NCBI GenBank assembly: GCA_016191435.1
Contig: JACPOQ010000028.1
Span: forward strand, 124,001-188,000
DNA length: 64,000 nt
Direction: 5' to 3'
Source of the DNA: Chloroflexota bacterium
GTDB lineage: Bacteria; Chloroflexota; Dehalococcoidia; Tepidiformales; Tepidiformaceae
The number at the start of each line of letters is the position of its first letter. The first letter of the stretch is position 1. The position numbers and the translations under genes are program-made. Positions 8,814 to 17,533 of this stretch are shown one piece after another. The notes beneath the pieces are model-generated. The model was not told the DNA's origin. It searched no databases and was given only the letters and a program-made list of their open reading frames with translations.

Positions 8814-9176
8814 ATGATCTTGCTGGGCCCGCTCGGAGTCGCCCTCGCCGTCTTCGTCGCAGCGATCGGCGCGGCGCTGTTTGTGCGTCTTTCGGGCGAT
8901 CTCCCGCGCCGGCCGGTCCCGACTACGCCGGAGCGCACGCCGTTCGCGGGCGGGGAAACGCCGGCCGTGCACGCATGGAACCGCTACCACGCGCGCTACT
9001 ACGTGATGGCGCTCGTGTTTCTCGCGTTCGACATGGAGATGGTCTTCATGTACCCGTGGGCGGTCGTCTTTGTCCGCGAAGGGGGCATCGCGTTCGTGGA
9101 GATGGGCATGTTCATCACGGTCCTCCTTCTCGGCGTGCTCTACGCGTGGCGAGAGCGGGCCTTCAATTGGGCCTGA
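8814..9176 (+). CDS. nuoA: NADH-quinone oxidoreductase subunit A-like protein
   Basis: This small membrane subunit has three predicted helices (about residues 3-25, 64-85 and 92-112). The family signature is clear: a HAWNRYHARYYVMALVFLAF stretch corresponding to the FxxxxYLxAxLFIxFDxE motif, followed by DMEMVFMYPWAV. The acidic pair D-x-E of helix 2 is kept. It is 120 residues long. It starts the operon of complex I-like genes, and its last codons overlap the next gene. Confidence in the family is high; what complex it joins depends on the odd neighbour downstream. Confidence 0.92.
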   Translation: MILLGPLGVALAVFVAAIGAALFVRLSGDLPRRPVPTTPERTPFAGGETPAVHAWNRYHARYYVMALVFLAFDMEMVFMYPWAVVFVREGGIAFVEMGMFITVLLLGVLYAWRERAFNWA

Positions 9177-10492
9177 AGCAAGCCCTCGGACGGGTGGCCG
9201 CCGGCGCTCCCGTGCCCGTGTTCGCCGTCGCCGGACAGGGCGCCCGCGAGCATGTCCAGGACCTCCGCCTCGATGGGCGGCTGCGGCTGGTGGATAGCCC
9301 GGGCGCGGCCATGGTTCTCCTCATCGCGGGAGGTCTCCCGGATGGCCTCGCCGAGCCGCTGGCCCACCTCCACGACAGCCTGCCACACCCACGCGCCACG
9401 CTCTGGTGGCCGCTTGGCGCAGGACCGGCAACGTGGCCCCAGCAGTTCGTTCCCACTATCGAAACCAGGGACGGGGTCTCGGAAACGCTGCAAGCTATCC
9501 AGCGAGAGCTGCTCCGCGGGCAGCGGCCCGGTGAACCGCCGATCCTGCCAGACGAGGACCCCGTCCCCTGGAAAGGAGTGGGCCCGTACGGCCAGGGCGG
9601 CACCGGCATGACCGGCGGCACGCCATATGGCCGTCCCATGGCGGAGCTCGGCGCCGACCGCGACGGGCTGCGGTTGGACGTCCTGCCGCTCCGGATCGGT
9701 CCCTTCTTCCCGCGCTTTCCTCCGGGCCTCACGCTCGACCTCAAACTGGCCGGCGACGTCATCGTCGACGTGGCGCCGGTTGAAAGCCCGTTCGCGGGCG
9801 CCCCGCCGGTCGGGGTATGCCGCGCTGGCGCCCGGATCTTTGTCGACGCGCTCTCGCAGCCCGTGCCGGTCGCCGGCCTGGAGCTGGCCCGGGCCCGCGA
9901 GCACCTCCGCTGGCTCGCCGACGCGCTCGTCGCCGTCGAGCTCGGTTCGCTGGGCTCGCGCGTGCTCCGCCTCGCCGCCGAGCTGAGGACGTCCGACGGC
10001 GACTCCATCCGCACGCTCGGCCGCGCCCTCCGCCGGACGCAGGCGATCGGCTGGGCGACCAACGGTGTCGGGCGCATTCCCGCTGCCGCGGTGGAGGGTC
10101 TCGGAGCAGGCCCGATCGCCCGCGCCGCGGGGCTCCCCGAGGACGAGCGGACGCACGACCCTGCCTACAGCGGCCTCGGTTTCGAGCCCATCGTGCAGCG
10201 CGATGGAGACGCGGCGGCACGATGGCGCCAGCGCCTCGGCGAAGCCGCCCAGTCGCTGGAACTCGCCGCCCGCGCCGGCGACCGCCGCACTGTCCCGACC
10301 GGCTCGGTCGAATCGCCGCGCGGCCGGCTCGACGGTGAGGGAAACGCGACCGCTCGATTCCTGCATCTGCTTCCCGGAGTGCTCCAGGGCCTCGAGTGGG
10401 GCGATGCCGTCACCACGCTCGTCAGCCTCGACCTCGATTTCGAGGAGGCGGTATTCGCCGAGACAGCACGCGCGGGGGCGGTCGCCTCGTGA
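9167..10492 (+). CDS. Degenerate NuoB-NuoD-like fusion protein of a complex I-like operon
   Basis: Two regions resemble complex I peripheral-arm subunits. Residues about 44-88 (SPGAAMVLLIAGGLPDGL, then LPHPRATLWWPLGAG) line up with the NuoB stretch SPRQADLMIVAGTL...MPEPRYVISMGSCA, but the cluster-N2 cysteine after SMG is replaced, and no CC pair exists anywhere. Residues about 175-200 (GPFFPRFPPGLTLDLKLAGD) line up with NuoD [20 protein letters not shown], with both His residues lost. The C-terminal GLGAGPIARAAGL...DPAYSGL...DGDAAARW matches the NuoD end. It likely keeps the fold without redox chemistry. Start: TTG 9167 overlaps nuoA; GTG 9194 is the alternative. Confidence 0.75.
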   Translation: MGLKQALGRVAAGAPVPVFAVAGQGAREHVQDLRLDGRLRLVDSPGAAMVLLIAGGLPDGLAEPLAHLHDSLPHPRATLWWPLGAGPATWPQQFVPTIETRDGVSETLQAIQRELLRGQRPGEPPILPDEDPVPWKGVGPYGQGGTGMTGGTPYGRPMAELGADRDGLRLDVLPLRIGPFFPRFPPGLTLDLKLAGDVIVDVAPVESPFAGAPPVGVCRAGARIFVDALSQPVPVAGLELARAREHLRWLADALVAVELGSLGSRVLRLAAELRTSDGDSIRTLGRALRRTQAIGWATNGVGRIPAAAVEGLGAGPIARAAGLPEDERTHDPAYSGLGFEPIVQRDGDAAARWRQRLGEAAQSLELAARAGDRRTVPTGSVESPRGRLDGEGNATARFLHLLPGVLQGLEWGDAVTTLVSLDLDFEEAVFAETARAGAVAS

Positions 10493-11421
10493 GAGACTAC
10501 GCCTCACCCGGAGTGGCGATCGTCGCGGTCGGCGCGATCCTCGTGGCCGGGGTTTACGTGTTGGCCGTCCTCGACCGGCTCTTGGGCATGATCGTCGCGG
10601 GGACCAGCATCCGATTGGGGGCCCTGCTCGCGGAGCCGGTGCAATCGGGCGCCCTGCTCGTGCTTCAGGAACGCCGCACCACCGAGCGGCCGGATGCGGC
10701 GGGCTGGGCGCTTGCCCCGGCCCTGTTCGGGGGGCTCGCCGCGGTCGCCCTCGCGATGGTCCCGCTGGACCGGGACATCGTGGCCGCGGACCCCGCTACC
10801 GGCTTCGTCGTGTTCTCGGCCGCCATTGCGATGGTCATGATCGCGATCTACTTGCATGGCTGGTCGCCCAATTCCGCCTTCGCGCTCCACGGCGCCTACC
10901 GTTACGGCGCCCAGGCGCTGTCGTTCCAGATCCCGTTCCTGCTCGCGATGCTCGCCACCGCGTTGCCGGCCGAGTCGCTGTCGATTGTCGACATTGTGGA
11001 CGCGCAGAAGTCCGTCTGGAACGTCGTCCGGGAGCCGGCGGGCCTGCCGCTCTACCTCGTCGTTGGTGTAGCCGTGAGTTTCTGGGGGCCGCTCAACCTG
11101 CCCGATGCAGCCGACCTCGCAGGCGGCACCGTAGTGGAGGATTCGGGCCTCGATCGGCTCTTGTGGAAAGGCGCGCGCGCAGCGATGCTGGTGGCCGTCG
11201 CCGCCATGGGCGCCGCGGTCTTCCTCGGCGGGTGGTGGGGGCCATGGCTGCCCGGGCCAGCCTGGGTGGTGCTCAAGACTGTCGCGCTGCTCGTGGTGCT
11301 GCTGGCGTCCGGCCACCTGCTGGCGCGCGTCCGGATCGAGCAATTCGTGTTCGTTTCGTGGGTGCTGCTCATCCCCCTTGCGTTGCTCAACGTGTTCGTG
11401 TCGGGGGCGCTGCTGCTATGA
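10489..11421 (+). CDS. nuoH: NADH-quinone oxidoreductase subunit H-like protein
   Basis: This multi-helix membrane subunit normally links the quinone site to the pump arm. Start GTG 10489 overlaps the preceding stop as GTGA. About eight membrane helices are predicted over 310 residues. In canonical NuoH the cytoplasmic loop reads [21 protein letters not shown]; here the equivalent around P205 is NLPDAADLAGGTVVEDSG, so most of the conserved glutamates are missing, and the N-terminal GPNRxGP motif is not recognisable. It is clearly homologous by position and pattern but diverged at the quinone-facing residues. It overlaps nuoJ as ATGA. Confidence 0.8.
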   Translation: MRDYASPGVAIVAVGAILVAGVYVLAVLDRLLGMIVAGTSIRLGALLAEPVQSGALLVLQERRTTERPDAAGWALAPALFGGLAAVALAMVPLDRDIVAADPATGFVVFSAAIAMVMIAIYLHGWSPNSAFALHGAYRYGAQALSFQIPFLLAMLATALPAESLSIVDIVDAQKSVWNVVREPAGLPLYLVVGVAVSFWGPLNLPDAADLAGGTVVEDSGLDRLLWKGARAAMLVAVAAMGAAVFLGGWWGPWLPGPAWVVLKTVALLVVLLASGHLLARVRIEQFVFVSWVLLIPLALLNVFVSGALLL

Positions 11422-11984
11422 ACGGCCTAATCACCGACGGCGTCTTCTGGCTGTTCGCCGTGGGCAGCGTGGTCACCGCGTTCCGCGTCTTCCGCACGGA
11501 CTCGATGATGCGGGCGGCCTTCTTCTTGCTCGCGTCCTTCGCGGGAGTGGGGGGCATCCTCGCGCTGCTTGGCGCCGAGTTCCTCGGAATGGTGCTCATC
11601 CTGATGATGGCGGGGGAGATGCTCGTCATGGCCATCGTTATGGTCATGTTCATGATGAACCCGGCCGGGCTGAACCCGATGTGGATGGTGCACCAGCACC
11701 GGGTGGCGGTCGTCGCCGGCGCCGGTTCGTTCCTGGCGCTGGCGAGCCTGCCGTTCGTTGTCGATCTCCCCGATCGGCCCGCGCCGCGGCCGGAGGAAGC
11801 GACCGCGGAGCTGGGCACGGAACTCCTCGGAGGTTCTATGCTCGTCTTCCAGACCGCCGGAGTGACGCTCCTTTCGGCGATGATTGGCGCAGTCGTCATC
11901 GCGCACCGGAACGGCCGCTTCGGTGAAGCTGAGCAGGGCTCGCTGGAGCCTGCGCTGGAGCCGCCGGGAGAGGAGAAGGGCTGA
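11418..11984 (+). CDS. nuoJ: NADH-quinone oxidoreductase subunit J-like protein
   Basis: This 188-residue membrane subunit has five predicted helices. The helix-3 region (GAEFLGMVLILMMAGEMLV) corresponds to the NuoJ segment that carries the pi-bulge and a YxGA-like motif in standard complexes, here substituted. The middle (MVMFMMNPAG) resembles the family MFVVMMLN segment. The start ATG 11418 overlaps the nuoH stop. A 40-bp gap with a strong AGGAGG leads to nuoK. It acts in the membrane arm together with NuoA and NuoK. Confidence 0.85.
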   Translation: MNGLITDGVFWLFAVGSVVTAFRVFRTDSMMRAAFFLLASFAGVGGILALLGAEFLGMVLILMMAGEMLVMAIVMVMFMMNPAGLNPMWMVHQHRVAVVAGAGSFLALASLPFVVDLPDRPAPRPEEATAELGTELLGGSMLVFQTAGVTLLSAMIGAVVIAHRNGRFGEAEQGSLEPALEPPGEEKG

Positions 11985-12024
11985 TGCTGGAGGAGTTCCT
12001 CGATCCTCGCAGGAGGATGGTCGC

Positions 12025-12330
12025 ATGACGCTTGAGGCTGTCCTTGTGGTGGCTGCCGCGCTCTTCGGTATCGGGCTGTATGGGGCCTTGAGCCAGCAAT
12101 CGTTCGTCATGCTCATGATGGGCCTCGAGCTGATGATCAATGGCGGAATCCTCGCCCTCGCCGCGCTCTGGAGCAGAAGCGCCGGGGGCAACCCCCAGGG
12201 CCAGATGCTCGGGGTCGTGTTCATGACGGTCATGGCGGCAGAGATGTCGCTCGGATTCGCCCTTATCACGAGCGTCTACCGCGTCCGGCGCGCGGACATC
12301 ACCGAGAAGCTCAGGCGGTTAAAGGGTTGA
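12025..12330 (+). CDS. nuoK: NADH-quinone oxidoreductase subunit K-like protein
   Basis: This three-helix subunit of 101 residues is homologous to MrpC and forms part of the proton path. The two buried glutamates that are essential in the family are present: Glu35 in MLMMGLELMING and Glu73 in MAAEMSLGFAL. The start ATG is preceded by AGGAGG at ideal spacing. The stop overlaps the TTG start of nuoL. Conservation of both glutamates suggests that ion translocation is retained. Confidence 0.93.
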   Translation: MTLEAVLVVAAALFGIGLYGALSQQSFVMLMMGLELMINGGILALAALWSRSAGGNPQGQMLGVVFMTVMAAEMSLGFALITSVYRVRRADITEKLRRLKG

Positions 12331-14264
12331 CCGCACTCTCGCTGCTGCTCGTCCCGCTAGGCGCCGCGGGAGTGCTCGTCCTGCTGCGCGGCAAGCCGAG
12401 CGCCCTTGGCCCGGTAGGAGTCGCGGCGCTGCTCGCCACGCTCGCCCTGGGGGCATGGGCGGCAGTTTCGGAGCCAACCCTGGGTTGGGACTGGAGTCCC
12501 GCCATCCACACGGGGCTCGCGGTCGAGGGCTTCAGCCGTGTGATGGTGGTGCTGGTCCCGGCGATTGCGGCCCCAATCTTCGTGTATGCGGCCGCGACCG
12601 AGGAGGAGGGGCGGCTGCGGCTCCTCGCGCTCATGTTGGTGTTTACGGGCGCGATGCTCCTGCTCGTCACGGCGGCCGACTTCCTGATGCTGCTTATCGC
12701 CTGGGAACTCGTGGGGGCGATATCGTGGGCGCTGATCGGCCACGGCTGGCGAGACACGGAGAACGCGCGGTCGGCCGCCCAGGCGTTCGTCACGACGCGA
12801 GTCGGCGACCTCGGGCTGTACATCGCCGCGGGCGCGTTGTTCGCCGCCACCGGCAGCTTCAGCCTTGCCGCCGTTGGCGGCGCGGGCGGCTGGGAAGTGG
12901 ACGTGATCGCGGGCGGCGTCTTGCTCGCGGCCGCAGCGAAATCCGCCCAGGTGCCATTCTCGCCGTGGCTTTTCGCGGCGATGGCCGGGCCGACCCCGGT
13001 TTCGGCGCTCCTGCATTCGGCGACGCTCGTCGCGGCCGGCGCCTACCTGCTCATTCGGATCGCACCGGACCTCGATGCAGCCGGGTGGTTCCTGCCCGCG
13101 GTGGCGGCGACGGGCCTGGTCACCGCGCTCGCCGGGGGAATCGTGGCCAGCGTGCAGCAGCACGCCAAGCGCGCTCTGGCGGGTTCGACGTCCGCCCAGT
13201 ACGGCCTGATGTTCGTGGCCGTGGGCGCGTCTTCGACGGCCGCTGCCGGGGGACAACTGGTGACCCACGCCGCGTTCAAGTCCCTCCTCTTCCTTGGCGC
13301 CGGGGTGTATATCCACGCTTCGGGGTCGCCCACGCTTGGAGGTGCGCCGCTCGGGCGGGCTCTTCCTCGCATCGCCGCATTCTCGGCGGTGGGCGTCCTC
13401 GCCCTGGCGGCGGTCCCGCCGTTGGGCGGCGCCTGGACGAAAGAGGAGATCGTCGCCGCGGCGGTGGATGAATCGGCGTGGCTGGGCGCCGGCCTCTTTG
13501 CCGCCGGCTTCCTCACGGCGCTCTACGCCTCCCGCTACCAGGTACTGACGTTCTTCGGGCCAGGCGGCCCGCGGCATGCGGCAGAGCTTCGGCACCGTCC
13601 CGGGACATTCGAGATCGGCAGCATAGCGGCCCTCGCCGCATTCACGCTGGCGCTCTCGCTCCTGTGGGTGCCGGGGGCCGCGACCGTGGTCGAGGATGCC
13701 ACTGGCGGTCACCTCGCGCCCTCGGCCTGGTGGGAACCGGTGGCCTCGATCGCGAGCATCGCACTCGGGTTCGGGTTGGTATGGGCCATATGGCGGCGAG
13801 GCGCGCTTACCACGCTCGGGTTGCCCGTTCGATTGCGGGAGGCTGCAGGGGATTGGCTGGGCTTACCAACGGCCACGCGGCTGTTCGTGGTGGCGCCCGT
13901 CATGGTGCTCTCACGTCTGCTCGCCCGTCTCGACGACCGTGTGGTGGACGCCGGCGTGCGGGGCGTCGGGTGGCTGGCGGCAGCGATTTCGCGGCTTTTC
14001 TCGCTCCGCGTGGAATGGAGCATCGACGGGCTTGTGCGCGGTGCCGCCGCGGGCACATGGCGCGCCGCCGTCGGCTCGCGCCTGGCGGACGAAGTTGGCG
14101 TCGACGGGGCGGTGGAGGGGGCGGCGCGGTCCGTCGGGTTCGGAGGCGAACAGAGCCGGCGGCTCCAGACGGGCCTCGCCCACCACTACTACGTGATCGC
14201 CGCGGTGGGGCTCGCCGCCACCGTTGGAGCGCTGGCCGCTTTCGGCCTGGCCAAAGGTTCGTGA
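12327..14264 (+). CDS. nuoL: NADH-quinone oxidoreductase subunit L-like antiporter subunit
   Basis: This is the largest antiporter-like pump subunit (645 residues, about 14-16 helices with the lateral-helix C terminus). Key positions are kept: Glu127 in LLIAWELVG, and Lys205 in AAAKSAQVPFSPWL followed by GPTPVSALLHSATLVAAGAY. KRALAGSTSAQYG carries the second Lys region. The usual HxWLPDAMEGPTP is changed to SPWLFAAMAGPTP. The start is TTG 12327, overlapping the nuoK stop TGA; no ATG or GTG gives the first helix. The C-terminal third (after about residue 480) is less conserved. Confidence 0.92.
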   Translation: MTALSLLLVPLGAAGVLVLLRGKPSALGPVGVAALLATLALGAWAAVSEPTLGWDWSPAIHTGLAVEGFSRVMVVLVPAIAAPIFVYAAATEEEGRLRLLALMLVFTGAMLLLVTAADFLMLLIAWELVGAISWALIGHGWRDTENARSAAQAFVTTRVGDLGLYIAAGALFAATGSFSLAAVGGAGGWEVDVIAGGVLLAAAAKSAQVPFSPWLFAAMAGPTPVSALLHSATLVAAGAYLLIRIAPDLDAAGWFLPAVAATGLVTALAGGIVASVQQHAKRALAGSTSAQYGLMFVAVGASSTAAAGGQLVTHAAFKSLLFLGAGVYIHASGSPTLGGAPLGRALPRIAAFSAVGVLALAAVPPLGGAWTKEEIVAAAVDESAWLGAGLFAAGFLTALYASRYQVLTFFGPGGPRHAAELRHRPGTFEIGSIAALAAFTLALSLLWVPGAATVVEDATGGHLAPSAWWEPVASIASIALGFGLVWAIWRRGALTTLGLPVRLREAAGDWLGLPTATRLFVVAPVMVLSRLLARLDDRVVDAGVRGVGWLAAAISRLFSLRVEWSIDGLVRGAAAGTWRAAVGSRLADEVGVDGAVEGAARSVGFGGEQSRRLQTGLAHHYYVIAAVGLAATVGALAAFGLAKGS

Positions 14265-14283
14265 ACACTCAAGGAGAGCGCTA

Positions 14284-15867
14284 TTGCTGACCGCCGCCAT
14301 ATTCTTTCCCATTCTCGCCGCTATCGTCTTCGCGCTTGTGCCCCGGCCGAAGCTGGCGAGCGTAGCGAGCGACGCACCGGAAACGCCCGCCGCTTCGAGC
14401 GATGACTCCGCGGGCGCAGTGGGCAACGCCCCCGACCCGGCGTACCGCAAATACGAGCGCAGGATGCAGTTGGCGGCGACCGCTGTGGCCGCCGTGCCGC
14501 TCCTGCTGATGGTTGTCGCCTGGCTCCGGTTTGACAGCACCGGGGGGTTCGAACAGGTCGAGTCGGTCTCGTGGATCCCCACCCTGGGCATTGGCTACCG
14601 GGTCGGGCTCGACGGGCTGTCACTTTCGCTCGCGGCCATGACCGCCCTCATATTTGTGGTCGCGATCGCGTACCCGGTGGACCTGCGCGGGCGGGCGGCG
14701 CCGTATTTCTCGCTCATGCTGTTTCTCATGGGCGTGTCGCTTGGGCTGTTCCTCGCCCTGGACCTGTTCCTGTTTTTCGTGTTCTGGGACGTCTCGCTCG
14801 TCGGGATGTACTTCTTGATCGGCGCGTGGGGCCACGGCGACGCGCAGCGCTCGGCGCTGAAGTTCTTTGTCTACACCTTCAGTGGCTCGCTGGCGCTCCT
14901 GCTCGCCATCCTCGGGATCTACCTGGCGACCGACCCGCGCACGTTCGATATGGCCGAGATCATCCGCCAGCAACCGCTCCCGGCGACGGGCCTGTACGCG
15001 ACGCTCGTCTTCCTGGGGTTCTTCATCGGGTTCGCGGTCAAGACGCCGATCGTGCCGTTCCATACCTGGTTGCCGCCCGCACATGTCGATGCGCCGGGCC
15101 CGGCCTCGGCGATCCTTGCCGGAGTCCTCCTGAAGATGGGTACCTACGGCTTCGTGCGCATCTTGATGTCGATGATGCCTGAGACGTTCGAGCGCTTCGC
15201 CCTGCCGTTAGGCATCCTCGCGGTGATTTCGATCCTCTACGGGTCCCTCGTGGCGCTCGCGCAGTCCAACGTCAAGCGCCTGATCGCCTACACGAGCGTC
15301 AACCATATGGGCTACGTCATCCTCGGGCTCGCCGTGGCCGGCGCCGCTGCTGCGGGAAAGGCAGACTCGCAGGCGATCGCCCTCACCGGCGCGACGGTCG
15401 AGATGGTGGCGCACGGGCTCATCACCGGGGCGCTCTTCCTTATCGCCGGTTCGCTGCTCGCGCGGACACACACCTATGAAATGGACGAATACGGCGGGCT
15501 TGCCGGGCGCGCGCGCGCGCTCACCGGCCTGACGGTGATCGCCGCATTCGCCAGCCTCGGGCTCCCGGCTCTCGCTGGATTTGTGGCGGAGTTCCAGATT
15601 TTCGCCGGCGCGCTAGCAATCTATCCGTGGCTGGCCGTGATTGGCCTCGTTGGCATCGTCATTACTGCGGCGCTCATGCTCCGCATGCTCCAAAAGCTGC
15701 TGCTCGGTCCCTTGCCGGTCCGCTGGATGAGTTTCCCCGACCTGGGACGCGCCGAAATAGCTGCGCTCGCTGCGCTCGCCGCGTTCGTGGTTATCATCGG
15801 CGTCGTACCAGCGTGGCTCCTGAACGTGATCGACAGTTTCGCCGGGCCCCTGGTAGGGCGCGGATGA
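14284..15867 (+). CDS. nuoM: NADH-quinone oxidoreductase subunit M-like antiporter subunit
   Basis: This second antiporter-like subunit has 527 residues and about 14 helices. The helix-5 acidic residue is Asp169 (FWDVSLVGMYFLIGAWG) where Glu is standard. The helix-7 Lys253 lies in AVKTPIVPFHTWLPPAHVDA, and the helix-8/9 segment NVKRLIAYTSVNHMGYV is canonical. An extra hydrophilic Ala/Ser/Asp-rich loop of about 45 residues follows helix 1. The start TTG 14284 is preceded by AAGGAGAG; the upstream ATG at 14224 lies inside nuoL. Confidence 0.93.
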   Translation: MLTAAIFFPILAAIVFALVPRPKLASVASDAPETPAASSDDSAGAVGNAPDPAYRKYERRMQLAATAVAAVPLLLMVVAWLRFDSTGGFEQVESVSWIPTLGIGYRVGLDGLSLSLAAMTALIFVVAIAYPVDLRGRAAPYFSLMLFLMGVSLGLFLALDLFLFFVFWDVSLVGMYFLIGAWGHGDAQRSALKFFVYTFSGSLALLLAILGIYLATDPRTFDMAEIIRQQPLPATGLYATLVFLGFFIGFAVKTPIVPFHTWLPPAHVDAPGPASAILAGVLLKMGTYGFVRILMSMMPETFERFALPLGILAVISILYGSLVALAQSNVKRLIAYTSVNHMGYVILGLAVAGAAAAGKADSQAIALTGATVEMVAHGLITGALFLIAGSLLARTHTYEMDEYGGLAGRARALTGLTVIAAFASLGLPALAGFVAEFQIFAGALAIYPWLAVIGLVGIVITAALMLRMLQKLLLGPLPVRWMSFPDLGRAEIAALAALAAFVVIIGVVPAWLLNVIDSFAGPLVGRG

Positions 15868-15923
15868 CCTGTCGATGGGGTTCGATGGACCTCGCCGGCC
15901 TCGCGCGGGCGGAGCCGTAGGAC

Positions 15924-17354
15924 ATGGAGACGAGCCTCGCCTCCATGTCCCTCGATGTTATCCCCGAGATCATCCTTGCCGCGGGGGGAATCGTGATCCT
16001 CCTCTATGCGCTGTTCGCGCCTCGCCGAGCACAGCCCGGGGCGGCGATACTGGCGCTGGTCACGGTCGCGGCCGCGGCGGCGGTAAGCGCAGCCATGCTC
16101 CGGGGGACGGAACAGCTCACGTTTACGGGCACGTACGCCCGTGATGGTGCAGCGGTCTGGTCGAAGCTCATCGTGCTTGCCGGTACCGCCGTGGTCATCG
16201 GCCTCTCCGTGCCGTGGTTCCGGGGCGACCCGCGACACGGAGAGTACTACACGCTGCTCCTGTTCTCGGCGCTCGGGGCCATCCTCCTGGCGGGAGCGAC
16301 GGACCTCAAGGAGTTCCTGATGGCGATGATGCTCTCGTCGGCGACGGGCTTCATCCTCGTCGCCTACCACCGGCGCTCGTCGCCCGCCGCCGAGGCGGCG
16401 ATCAAGTACTACCTGCTTGGCGCCCTTACGAGCGCCGGAGCGCTGATCGGTGTTGCCTACCTGTTCGGGCTCGCAGGCTCGACAACGCTCACCGGCCTCA
16501 GTGCAGGGCTGCCGAGCAGTGGGACCAACCTGGCGTTGATCGCCGGCGCCGCCCTCGTTGTGCTCGCGCTGACCTACAAGACCGCGGCGGTGCCCGCACA
16601 CGCGTGGATGCCGGATGTGGCCCAGGGCGCACCGGCCCCGGTTGCAGCGTTCGTGACGTCCATCCCGAAAGTGGGTGGCTTCCTCTTTCTCGCGCGCTTT
16701 GTCCTTGCGCTGCCCGACGGCGGCATCGAATGGCGCCCGCTCATCGCGATTCTTGCGGCCGCGACGATGACGCTGGGGAACCTCGCGGCGCTCTGGCAGG
16801 ACGACGTCCGGCGACTGCTGGGCTGGTCGGCCGTGTCGCAGACTGGCTACGGGCTCATGGCGATCGTGGCGCTGGAACGCAGCGATCTGGCCGTGCCGTC
16901 ATTGCTGTTCTTCCTGCTCGCCTATGTCCTCGGCAACGCCGCGGCGTTCGGGGTGGTGAGCGAGCTGCGGGGACGGTCCGAGCTTGCCGCCTACAGCGGC
17001 CTGGCGCGGACCCGGCCGTGGCTCGCCGGCGCGCTTTCGATCGCGCTCCTGTCGTTCCTCGGCGTCCCGCCGCTCGCGGGGTTTTTCGCGAAGCTGGTGC
17101 TGTTCGCGGCGGCCATCGAAGCGGGTTACACCTGGCTGACGGTCCTCGCCGCCGTCAATACGATCGTGTCGATTGCCTACTACGCGCGGGTGCTGGCGCC
17201 GGCATACTTTGGTGACCTCGCGAGCCCGGTGCCGGTGCTAGGCCGCTGGGCGGCTGCCGCAACGCTGGCATCCGCCGCCGCCGTGATCGTCATCGGCATC
17301 GGCTCGGAGCCCTTCCTGCGGGCCTTCGCCGATGTGTCCCTGCTGCCGGGATAG
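15924..17354 (+). CDS. nuoN: NADH-quinone oxidoreductase subunit N-like antiporter subunit
   Basis: This third antiporter-like subunit has 476 residues and about 14 helices. Lys219 lies in LTYKTAAVPAHAWMPDVAQG, and the following PVAAFVTSIPKVGGF and DDVRRLLGWSAVSQTGYGLM segments are typical of NuoN. The ATG at 15924 is the usual choice, though ATG 15945 is also possible. It is the last gene of the operon. No nuoC, nuoE, nuoF, nuoG or nuoI follows; the next sequence on the opposite strand is a decayed flavoprotein gene. Confidence 0.93.
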   Translation: METSLASMSLDVIPEIILAAGGIVILLYALFAPRRAQPGAAILALVTVAAAAAVSAAMLRGTEQLTFTGTYARDGAAVWSKLIVLAGTAVVIGLSVPWFRGDPRHGEYYTLLLFSALGAILLAGATDLKEFLMAMMLSSATGFILVAYHRRSSPAAEAAIKYYLLGALTSAGALIGVAYLFGLAGSTTLTGLSAGLPSSGTNLALIAGAALVVLALTYKTAAVPAHAWMPDVAQGAPAPVAAFVTSIPKVGGFLFLARFVLALPDGGIEWRPLIAILAAATMTLGNLAALWQDDVRRLLGWSAVSQTGYGLMAIVALERSDLAVPSLLFFLLAYVLGNAAAFGVVSELRGRSELAAYSGLARTRPWLAGALSIALLSFLGVPPLAGFFAKLVLFAAAIEAGYTWLTVLAAVNTIVSIAYYARVLAPAYFGDLASPVPVLGRWAAAATLASAAAVIVIGIGSEPFLRAFADVSLLPG

Positions 17355-17533
17355 TGTGGTGTGCAGGCCCCGGGCCAGATGGGCGACCCGAGGGACTGCT
17401 CCAGCCTGCAGTGAGCAGGAGCAGGAGGTCCGGCGCCGATTACTGAGGCGCCTGCTCGTGAACCGACGAAGCGGACGCCACTCGCGGGTGCGCTTCGAGC
17501 CTGCGACGCGGCTGCGTTAAGCCGCGGAGGCGG

